Shown here: one piece after another, positions 6,662 to 11,624 of the stretch
Position numbering within the stretch: the first letter of the stretch is position 1
How the letters are laid out: each line of letters opens with the position of its first letter
Assembly (NCBI GenBank): GCA_050261415.1
Contig: JBLNDG010000223.1
Location: 1 to 11,624, forward strand
Direction of reading: 5' to 3'
DNA length: 11,624 nt
Source of the DNA: JBLNDG01 sp050261415
GTDB taxonomy: Bacteria > Bacillota > Clostridia > Lutisporales > Lutisporaceae
Position numbers and translations under genes: made by a program
The notes under the pieces: model-generated
Database searches by the model: none
What the model saw: only the letters and a program-made list of their open reading frames with translations
Told to the model about the DNA's origin: nothing

Positions 6662-8311
6662 ATGAAAAAAAGGTCATTGCTTATTTGCCTGGCAATGCTG
6701 CTCGTTTTAAGCACACTGCTATCCGCATGTGCTCCGAAACAGGCTACCCAGGGAGATGCTGCAGCACCAGCTCAAAGTGAAAAGAAAATCAGTATACCGA
6801 TGGAATCAGAACCACCAAACATTGACCCGCAGATAGGTACAGACTTATATTCCTTCTTCGTAGCAGGTCATGTTCTTGAGGGACTCGTAAGAGTTTATGA
6901 CGGTAAAGTACAACCCGGTATAGCAGAAAAGTGGGAAATTTCACCTGATGGACTCACATACACCTTCCACCTGAGAGATTCAAAATGGAGCGATGGAGTA
7001 CCTGTAAAAGCTCAGGATTTTGAATACTCAATATTGAGGCTTTTGGACCCGAAGACAGCAGCAGGTTATGCTGAAGTAATGGGTTTCTACATTAAGAATG
7101 GTGAAAAGTATTACAAGGGAGAAATAACTGACAAGTCGCAGGTTGGAGTAAAAGCAACCGATGACAAGACTCTTGTAATCACACTTGAGAATCCTACAGG
7201 TTATTTCTTAAGGCTTCTGGGCTTCGTAGCCTTCCTGCCGGCAAGGCAAGATCTTGTGGAAAAATTCGGCGAAGCATATGCAGCTGAACCAGACAAGATG
7301 GCTTATAACGGACCTTACATGGTTAAGGAATGGAAGCATGAAGAAAGTCTTACTATGGTAAAGAACCCTAACTTCTGGGACGCAGACAAGATAAAAATGG
7401 ATACGATCGAGTGTCCGATAATCACTGACAGTAAGACAGAAATAAACATGTTTGATGCAGGAGACGTGGATTTCAGCTCAATACCGGCAGAAATGCTTGA
7501 TACTTATATACAGAACGGAAAAGCCAAGATGATGCCTAACGGCGGACTTTTCTGGCTGCAATTCAACTACAGCAGCAAGACTAACGGACAGATACTTGGA
7601 AATGTAAACTTCAGGAAAGCCGTAGCCTATGCAATAGACAGGGAAGCACTTGTTAAGGCAGTAGTTAAGAAAGGTACTCCTGCAACAAGGTATGTACCGG
7701 ATAACATAATGGGTATAAACGACAAATATGCAAAAGAGAATCCTTTGGATTCACTACCGACAAAGGCTGATCCGGCAAAAGCAAAGGAATACTTTGATGC
7801 GGCACTTAAGGAACTTAACCTGACAGTTGACAAGTTCCCGACACTTAAGCTTTTGGGCGCTGATACCTCAGAAACCAGAAAGTACTGCGAAGCTTTACAG
7901 GACATGCTCCTCAAAAACCTTGGCATAAAGATAGAGCTTGTAAATGTACCTTCAAAGCAGAGATTGCAGGCTGTTAAGGATAGGGACTATGAGATAGTAT
8001 ATTCCAACTGGTTCCCGGATTATGATGATCCTATGACTTACCTTGATATATGGATCACTGGCGGTGGATTCAACCGTTCAGACTACTCAAATCCGAAGTA
8101 TGATGCCCTCATTAAGGAAGCAAAAGCAGCTACTGATGAAAAAGTTAGACAGCAGAAAATGTTTGAAGCCGAAAAGATTGCTCTTGAGGACATGATAGTT
8201 GTTCCGACCCACTGGGGAGCAAATGCCGGCGTTCAGTCCGACAGACTTGTCAACTTTGTACGTTCAATGGTTGGCGCAGACCCGGATCTCACATACGTTG
8301 ATATAAAGTAA
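6662..8311 (+). CDS. oppA: Oligopeptide ABC transporter substrate-binding lipoprotein (SBP_bac_5 family)
   Basis: A 549-residue extracellular lipoprotein that captures peptides for an Opp/Dpp-type ABC importer. Residues 1-22 form a lipoprotein signal (KKR, a hydrophobic run, then LSA before C23, the lipidated cysteine), followed by a low-complexity linker rich in A, P and Q. The mature part has the family-5 binding-protein pattern: EPPNIDPQ near residue 50, VLEGLVRVYDGKVQPGIAEKW, FHLRDSKWSDGVPVKAQDF, YNGPYMVKEW, NPNFW, and VNFRKAVAYAIDREALV in the second lobe. Length is typical for OppA. The GGGGGA site lies about nine bases before ATG 6662. It is separated from the ATPase gene by the peptidase operon, has its own promoter, and ends in a strong terminator, which fits the higher expression that binding proteins usually need. 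Murein tri- or tetrapeptides are the likely ligand from context; DppE/MppA-like or general oligopeptide binding cannot be told apart here. Confidence 0.93.
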   Translation: MKKRSLLICLAMLLVLSTLLSACAPKQATQGDAAAPAQSEKKISIPMESEPPNIDPQIGTDLYSFFVAGHVLEGLVRVYDGKVQPGIAEKWEISPDGLTYTFHLRDSKWSDGVPVKAQDFEYSILRLLDPKTAAGYAEVMGFYIKNGEKYYKGEITDKSQVGVKATDDKTLVITLENPTGYFLRLLGFVAFLPARQDLVEKFGEAYAAEPDKMAYNGPYMVKEWKHEESLTMVKNPNFWDADKIKMDTIECPIITDSKTEINMFDAGDVDFSSIPAEMLDTYIQNGKAKMMPNGGLFWLQFNYSSKTNGQILGNVNFRKAVAYAIDREALVKAVVKKGTPATRYVPDNIMGINDKYAKENPLDSLPTKADPAKAKEYFDAALKELNLTVDKFPTLKLLGADTSETRKYCEALQDMLLKNLGIKIELVNVPSKQRLQAVKDRDYEIVYSNWFPDYDDPMTYLDIWITGGGFNRSDYSNPKYDALIKEAKAATDEKVRQQKMFEAEKIALEDMIVVPTHWGANAGVQSDRLVNFVRSMVGADPDLTYVDIK

Positions 8312-8328
8312 TATATCCTTGAAACAGG

Positions 8329-8360
8329 GTGCTGTCCCTAACACGGGACAGCACTTTTTT
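8329..8360 (+). terminator. Strong Rho-independent terminator after oppA
   Basis: GTGCTGTCCC (8329-8338) pairs perfectly with GGGACAGCAC (8345-8354) around the loop TAACAC, followed by six T residues (8355-8360). It begins 17 bp beyond the oppA stop codon and closes that transcription unit. Confidence 0.96.
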
Positions 8361-8361
8361 C

Positions 8362-8478
8362 ATATGATGCGCACTAATATGCACGGCAATAGGCAATAGG
8401 CAATAGGATTTCAGGGATGGGCTTCGAAGCCTGGCTTGAACCCATCGCCCATAGCCTGGTGAATGCATTGCATCATAT
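8362..8478. repeat. 117-bp imperfect palindromic element with 7-bp tandem repeats (MITE/REP-like candidate)
   Basis: The ends ATATGATGC (8362-8370) and GCATCATAT (8470-8478) are perfect inverted repeats. Inside are three tandem GGCAATA units (8385-8405). The centre is a hairpin: GATGGG (8416-8421) with CCCATC (8441-8446), TTC with GAA, and AAGC with GCTT around a 3-nt loop, with two single-base bulges. The right side (GCCCATAGCC, 8447-8456) is a degenerate complement of the GGCAATAGG units, so nearly the whole element folds on itself. No coding frame is evident. A mobile miniature element, a REP-like repeat, or a structured RNA are all possible; copies elsewhere in the genome cannot be seen from this window. 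Confidence 0.55.
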
Positions 8479-8560
8479 AAAAAAATGTAAAATGTTCAGT
8501 GCGAAATAAATAGTATTGAAAAATGTACAATGTAAAACATATGTTATAAAGTCTTTTTTC

Positions 8561-8589
8561 TTGACAAAACTACTATTGATTTGTATAAT
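8561..8589 (+). promoter_or_regulatory. Consensus SigA promoter for yceD-rpmF
   Basis: TTGACA (8561-8566) and TATAAT (8584-8589) both match consensus exactly, with the ideal 17-bp spacer. Transcription would start near 8596, giving a leader of about 125 nt before yceD. It is one of the strongest-looking promoters in the window, as expected for a ribosomal protein transcript. The stretch 8479-8560 upstream is AT-rich and I see no gene in it. Confidence 0.93.
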
Positions 8590-8614
8590 AAAATTTGTCA
8601 ATTACATATATGAG

Positions 8615-8706
8615 TCGCGGAATTGAATTTGTAAGGATTTATATGACTTTCCGCGAATACATTAATGAGACAGAAGTGTGAAAAAGATGCACTTTTTCGC
8701 ATTCTG
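8615..8706 (+). promoter_or_regulatory. Structured 5' leader of yceD-rpmF (two hairpins)
   Basis: The first hairpin pairs TCGCGGAA (8615-8622) with TTCCGCGA (8649-8656), a perfect 8-bp stem with a 26-nt loop. The second spans 8671-8706: CAGAA pairs with TTCTG at its base, then (after a bulged G8676) TGTGAAAAAG pairs with CTTTTTCGCA through one wobble, around the 5-nt loop ATGCA. The second ends three bases before the GGGTGG ribosome binding site of yceD, so it could control access to it. No T-run follows either stem, so termination is unlikely. Regulation of a ribosomal protein transcript is inferred, not shown. Confidence 0.5.
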
Positions 8707-8719
8707 AACGGGTGGTTAA

Positions 8720-9226
8720 ATGGAACTTAATTTTACAAGAATTTCAAGGTCTGAAGGGGTCAAAGAAGAGTTTGATATGATTGACCACCTTGACGGAAAA
8801 TCGATAGACTTCGGCGGGGAAAAGCTTGTACTACTATCACCTGTAAGAGTAAGAGGCAGTGCGGTAAATTATGAAGGTAAGATTAATGTGGAACTTCATA
8901 TTACTGCTCAAGTTGAAAGAACATGCTCAAGATGCCTGGACACTTTTAAAGAAGATGTTGAAGTCGATTCCCGGTATGTTTTTATAAGGGAAGCGAAGGA
9001 TGACAAGGAAGACTATTATGTTTTCAAGGGTGATAAGGTAGACATAACAGAATTTGTTCTGAATGACATAGCAGCTAAACTCACCATGAAACCACTTTGT
9101 AAGGAAACCTGCAAAGGAATATGTCCTATTTGCGGGAAAAATAAAAATATTACAGACTGCCAATGTAAAAATGAGCAAATTGACCCAAGGCTGCAAGCTT
9201 TAAGCAAACTGCTTGACAGAGAGTAA
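8720..9226 (+). CDS. yceD: YceD/DUF177 family protein, 23S rRNA accumulation-related
   Basis: A 168-residue cytoplasmic protein of the DUF177 (YceD) family, which is linked to accumulation of large-subunit rRNA in bacteria and plastids. Domain evidence is the central VERTCSRCLDTF motif (C69 and C72) and a C-terminal cysteine-rich segment: C127, C131, C135 and C138 (LCKETCKGICPICG), then C147 and C149 (CQC). It ends with QIDPRLQALSKLL, the usual DUF177 ending. The cysteines probably bind zinc. The start ATG 8720 follows GGGTGG at a short 4-base distance. The next gene is rpmF, 13 bp downstream from a UUG start, an arrangement conserved from Firmicutes to E. coli. It is expressed from the consensus promoter at 8561-8589. 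Confidence 0.92.
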   Translation: MELNFTRISRSEGVKEEFDMIDHLDGKSIDFGGEKLVLLSPVRVRGSAVNYEGKINVELHITAQVERTCSRCLDTFKEDVEVDSRYVFIREAKDDKEDYYVFKGDKVDITEFVLNDIAAKLTMKPLCKETCKGICPICGKNKNITDCQCKNEQIDPRLQALSKLLDRE

Positions 9227-9233
9227 GGAGGTG
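9225..9233 (+). promoter_or_regulatory. Strong ribosome binding site that fixes the rpmF UUG start
   Basis: AAGGAGGTG at 9225-9233 is a near-perfect anti-16S match, six bases before TTG 9240. In-frame upstream codons (ATG at 9213, GTG at 9231) lie inside or overlap this site and would add residues absent from normal L32, so TTG is the supported start. Confidence 0.9.
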
Positions 9234-9239
9234 TTTAGA

Positions 9240-9419
9240 TTGGGTTTACCGAAGAGAAGACACTCACAAGCAAGAAGAGATAAAAGAAGAGCTAACTGGA
9301 AGCTGGCATTACCCGGCTTGGTTGCATGCCCACAGTGCCATGAACCAAAGCTTCCTCACAGGGTTTGCAAATCCTGCGGTTACTATAAGAATAGGACTGT
9401 TGTTGCAGCAGAAGAGTAA
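9240..9419 (+). CDS. rpmF: 50S ribosomal protein L32 (bL32), zinc-ribbon form
   Basis: A 59-residue basic protein of the large ribosomal subunit. From TTG 9240 it reads MGLPKRRHSQARRDKRR, the usual L32 N-terminus, then NWKLALPGLVACPQC and HRVCKSCGYYKNR. The two CxxC pairs make the complete zinc ribbon, so this is the zinc-containing rather than the cysteine-free paralogue. Length matches the family. The gene starts 13 bp after yceD and shares its promoter. A terminator follows directly. The rpmF-plsX-fabH neighbourhood is also found in E. coli, here with fapR inserted in the Firmicute manner. Confidence 0.97.
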   Translation: MGLPKRRHSQARRDKRRANWKLALPGLVACPQCHEPKLPHRVCKSCGYYKNRTVVAAEE

Positions 9420-9435
9420 TAAAAGTTTATTAATG

Positions 9436-9485
9436 ATAGTTTCCTCGATGCAAAGTATTGCGCTGGGGAAACTATTTGTTTTATT
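9436..9485 (+). terminator. Terminator after rpmF
   Basis: ATAGTTTCCTC (9436-9446) pairs with GGGGAAACTAT (9465-9475) with one T-G wobble, enclosing a small inner GCAA/TTGC hairpin, and is followed by TTGTTTTATT. It begins 17 bp after the rpmF stop. It separates the ribosomal protein unit from the FapR-controlled lipid operon, though some readthrough is possible. Confidence 0.85.
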
Positions 9486-9496
9486 GCAAAAAACAC

Positions 9497-9526
9497 TTGC
9501 ATATTTGGTGTTAACTATTATATATT
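9497..9526 (+). promoter_or_regulatory. Putative promoter of the fapR-plsX-fabH operon
   Basis: TTGCAT (9497-9502) and TATATT (9521-9526) are 18 bp apart and resemble SigA boxes. The FapR box begins five bases after the -10 box, over the likely start of transcription, which supports this choice among several AT-rich alternatives nearby. Confidence 0.6.
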
Positions 9527-9530
9527 AATA

Positions 9531-9547
9531 TTAGTACCAGATACTAA
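9531..9547 (+). promoter_or_regulatory. FapR operator (FapR box)
   Basis: TTAGTACCAGATACTAA is a 17-bp near-palindrome: seven of eight base-pair positions are symmetric around the central A. It agrees with the FapR consensus I recall for Bacillus (TTAGTACC followed by a TACTAA half). It lies just downstream of the -10 box and 64 bp before the fapR start. Binding here would block RNA polymerase; malonyl-CoA is known to release FapR. This indicates autoregulation of the fapR-plsX-fabH unit. Confidence 0.88.
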
Positions 9548-9610
9548 ATATAGCTACCAATATTGATGTGTAGTGTTTGAGATGACTGCACATTATTAGG
9601 AGGTATGTAT

Positions 9611-10174
9611 ATGAAGCAGAAAGGGGTATCTAAAAAAGAAAGGCAGAATGGCCTTCTGGAAAGAATAAAGAATGACCCTTTTCTAACGGATGAGGAACTG
9701 GCGGAAGCTTTTAACGTCAGCATACAGACAATAAGGCTGGACCGGCTTGAATTGGCAATACCGGAGCTTCGGGAGAGAATTAAGAATGTTGCTGAGAAGA
9801 ACTATTCAAAGGTCAAGTCACTGCAAGGAAGAGAAATTATAGGTGAGCTTGTAGATCTTGAGTTAGGTGCCAGCGGTATTTCCATTCTGGAGACCGATAG
9901 CAATTTTGCCTTTGAAAAAACAAATGTAATAAAAGGGCAGTACATATTTGCGCAGGCTGAATCTCTCGCAATTGCAGTAATTGATGCGGATGTAGCGCTT
10001 ATCGGGGTAGCCAATATCAAGTATAAAAACCCTGTTTTCGCCGGTGATAAGCTTATTGCCAAGGCTGAAGTAGTGAGAACCAGAGGAAACAAGTATTTTG
10101 TTTGGGTGTTTATCAGAGTTAAGCAGGTCGAAGTGTTCAGGGGAAAATTCATACTGGTATCCTTTAGTAAATAG
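9611..10174 (+). CDS. fapR: Transcription factor FapR, malonyl-CoA-responsive repressor of lipid synthesis genes
   Basis: A 187-residue repressor, about the length of Bacillus FapR. Residues ~25-46 form a DeoR-type helix-turn-helix (LTDEELAEAFNVSIQTIRLDRLEL), followed by a linker helix. The C-terminal part (~75-187) is a hotdog-fold effector domain, recognised by GASGISILE, GQYIFAQAESLAIAVID and GDKLIAKAEVV. Malonyl-CoA binding to that domain releases FapR from DNA in characterised homologues. ATG 9611 is preferred because AGGAGG lies seven bases upstream; an in-frame ATG at 9605 is only one base from it. A FapR box lies in its own promoter, and plsX follows after 27 bp, so it controls the operon it belongs to and probably other fab genes elsewhere. 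It is the only regulator gene in the window. Confidence 0.96.
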   Translation: MKQKGVSKKERQNGLLERIKNDPFLTDEELAEAFNVSIQTIRLDRLELAIPELRERIKNVAEKNYSKVKSLQGREIIGELVDLELGASGISILETDSNFAFEKTNVIKGQYIFAQAESLAIAVIDADVALIGVANIKYKNPVFAGDKLIAKAEVVRTRGNKYFVWVFIRVKQVEVFRGKFILVSFSK

Positions 10175-10201
10175 TTGTATAAAAGCTTGGGAGGTATGGG
10201 T

Positions 10202-11218
10202 ATGAAGATTGCTGTTGATGTAATGGGCGGAGACAACGCTCCAAGAGCTATAATCGAAGGTGCACTATCAGCTTCCGGAGAATATGGAGCAGAGTTGTAC
10301 CTGGTAGGTCTGAAGACCGAGATACTCAAGTATCTGGACGAAGAGACGGTAAAAAATTCAAAGATTAATATTATTGAGGCATCAGAAATTATAAATGTGG
10401 ATGAATCCCCTGTAAATGCAATTAAACAAAAAAAAGACTCATCAATGGTTGTAGGCTTGAAACTGGTTAAGGACGGACAATGCGACGCTTTCGTATCAGC
10501 CGGAAGTACGGGCGCATTTCTAGCCGGTTCCTTGCTAAAGGTTGGCAGGATAAAGGGAATCGACAGGCCGGCGTTGTCACCGCTTATCCCGACTGTGAAA
10601 GGCAACTGTATGATAATAGATGCAGGAGGCAATGTGGATTGCAAACCAAAGAACCTGCAACAGTTTGCCGTTATGGGTTCAATATATATGGAAAAAGTAA
10701 TGGGTATAAAAAATCCCAGGGTCGGTCTATTGAATATCGGAACTGAGGATTCCAAGGGGAACGAGCTGACAAAGGGGAGCTTCGAACTCATACGCAGTAC
10801 AAACGTAAACTTTGTCGGAAATGTTGAAGCAAGGGATATTATAAGCGGTGTATGTGACGTATGCGTATGTGACGGATTTGTAGGAAATGTCCTTCTTAAA
10901 AACACAGAAGGTGTTGCAATTACCATATTCAAGCTTCTCAAGGAAGAGTTTATGAAAAGCTTCAAGACAAAGATTGGTGCAATGCTTTTAAAAAACAACC
11001 TGAAAAAATTCAAGGACCGTTTTGACTATACGGAAGTTGGCGGAGCACCGTTCCTGGGCATAAACGGGATAATGATAAAAGCCCACGGAAGCTCGGATGC
11101 CAAGGCTGTAAAAAATGCGATAAGACAGGCAAAACTCTTATATGACAATGGATGTGTCGATACAATAAGAGAAGAAATAAGTAAATTGGGAGTTGAAAGC
11201 GCTAATGAACAGGCTTAA
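10202..11218 (+). CDS. plsX: Phosphate acyltransferase PlsX
   Basis: A 338-residue enzyme that makes acyl-phosphate from acyl-ACP, the first step of phosphatidic acid synthesis via PlsX/PlsY; it associates peripherally with the membrane. Recognised by the N-terminus MKIAVDVMGGDNAP, AGSTGAFLAG near 100-109, DAGGNVDCKP, LNIGTEDSKGNELTK, VCDGFVGNVLLKNTEG and the C-terminal APFLGINGIMIKAHGSS. The start ATG 10202 is chosen because GGGAGG (10189-10194) is seven bases upstream and the protein then begins exactly as its homologues do; an ATG at 10196 is only one base from the site. It is 27 bp after fapR. Its last codons overlap the start of fabH by 14 bp. FapR control is expected from the operator upstream. 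Confidence 0.96.
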   Translation: MKIAVDVMGGDNAPRAIIEGALSASGEYGAELYLVGLKTEILKYLDEETVKNSKINIIEASEIINVDESPVNAIKQKKDSSMVVGLKLVKDGQCDAFVSAGSTGAFLAGSLLKVGRIKGIDRPALSPLIPTVKGNCMIIDAGGNVDCKPKNLQQFAVMGSIYMEKVMGIKNPRVGLLNIGTEDSKGNELTKGSFELIRSTNVNFVGNVEARDIISGVCDVCVCDGFVGNVLLKNTEGVAITIFKLLKEEFMKSFKTKIGAMLLKNNLKKFKDRFDYTEVGGAPFLGINGIMIKAHGSSDAKAVKNAIRQAKLLYDNGCVDTIREEISKLGVESANEQA

Positions 11219-11624
11219 GAAAGCAGGCATAATAGGCACGGGAAGCTGTTTGCCAAGTAAAGTAATAACTAATTTTGACCTGGAAAAAATGGTTGATACA
11301 AATGACGAATGGATAAAGAGCAGATCAGGTATAGAAGAAAGAAGAATTACCGACGAAAATACAGCAACTTCGGACCTCGCAACGGAAGCAGCACTAAAAG
11401 CTCTTGAAAACGCAGGTGTAAAGCCGGAGGACATAGACCTTATCATGGTAGCTACAGTGACACCGGATATGGCATTTCCTTCTACAGCCTGCATAGTTCA
11501 AAAAAATATAGGCGCAGTCAATGCAGCGGCTTTTGATCTGGAAGCAGCATGCTCAGGCTTCATATATGCGCTTACGCTTGCTGACAATCTGATAAAGACT
11601 TCTTTCTATAAAAATATTCTGGTT
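11205..11624 (+). CDS. fabH: Beta-ketoacyl-ACP synthase III, N-terminal part (3' end outside window)
   Basis: The first 140 residues of KAS III, the condensing enzyme that starts fatty acid synthesis by joining an acyl-CoA primer to malonyl-ACP. The sequence begins MNRLKKAGIIGTGSCLPSKV, then TNDEWIKSRSGIEERRI, TSDLATEAALKALENAGV and the nucleophile C116 in DLEAACSGFIYAL. The catalytic His and Asn lie beyond the right edge. ATG 11205 overlaps the 3' end of plsX by 14 bp, with GGGAG (11188-11192) about a dozen bases upstream, so translation is probably coupled to plsX. The reading frame is intact to the last base of the window. Primer preference (acetyl or branched acyl-CoA) cannot be judged from this part. 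Confidence 0.96.
   Translation, partial: MNRLKKAGIIGTGSCLPSKVITNFDLEKMVDTNDEWIKSRSGIEERRITDENTATSDLATEAALKALENAGVKPEDIDLIMVATVTPDMAFPSTACIVQKNIGAVNAAAFDLEAACSGFIYALTLADNLIKTSFYKNILV

Noticed and set aside
8479..8560. Repeated ATGTAAAA-like words before the yceD promoter as a regulator binding array.
   Set aside because: The copies are short and inexact in an AT-rich stretch; they are within what chance would give.
9322..9528. Second forward frame overlapping rpmF and its terminator.
   Set aside because: It overlaps L32 out of frame and runs through the terminator hairpin, with no ribosome binding site.
9802..11013. Long reverse-strand open frame of about 400 codons opposite fapR and plsX.
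   Set aside because: It lies wholly antisense to two well-recognised genes, has no family motifs and has a low-complexity S/T/P/I-rich translation typical of a shadow frame.

Overview
The window looks like chromosomal DNA of an AT-rich, Gram-positive, spore-forming-type Firmicute, most likely a Clostridia member related to Ruminiclostridium or Hungateiclostridium. This is an inference from the strong AGGAGG-type ribosome binding sites, consensus SigA promoter, FapR-controlled lipid genes, class of lipoprotein signal and codon use; no rRNA gene is present to confirm it. Both ends cut through genes: an ABC ATPase at the left and fabH at the right. I see no phage, CRISPR, insertion sequence transposase or tRNA.

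Region 1 (1-6246, with oppA to 8311) is a murein-peptide uptake and breakdown locus. It contains the C-terminal part of an oligopeptide/dipeptide ABC ATPase (1-527) and a diaminopimelate decarboxylase (lysA, 614-1912). A reverse-strand DUF3870 gene follows (1986-2324). Next is a 5' leader that looks strongly structured and ends in an intrinsic terminator (about 2470-2640). A four-gene tightly packed operon comes after it: a signal-less class A beta-lactamase-fold hydrolase, an L-Ala-D/L-Glu epimerase (ykfB type), a cytoplasmic SH3-NlpC/P60 endopeptidase (ykfC type) and an M55 D-aminopeptidase (dppA). A lipoprotein oligopeptide-binding protein (6662-8311) follows with its own promoter and a strong terminator. 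The gene set parallels the Bacillus subtilis dppABCDE-ykfABCD locus. Read together, the transporter imports cell-wall peptides, the hydrolases cut them to amino acids, the epimerase turns L-Ala-D-Glu into L-Ala-L-Glu, and LysA could turn released meso-diaminopimelate into lysine. The beta-lactamase-fold protein sits where a YkfA-type LD-carboxypeptidase might be expected.

Region 2 (8361-8719) is non-coding. It holds an imperfect palindromic element of about 117 bp with a three-copy 7-bp repeat, then a perfect-consensus SigA promoter and a leader with two strong hairpins.

Region 3 (8720-11624) is a conserved housekeeping block: yceD (DUF177), rpmF (ribosomal protein L32, UUG start), a terminator, then a FapR-box-containing promoter driving fapR, plsX and fabH. 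These genes start fatty acid and phospholipid synthesis, and FapR is expected to repress its own operon until malonyl-CoA accumulates.
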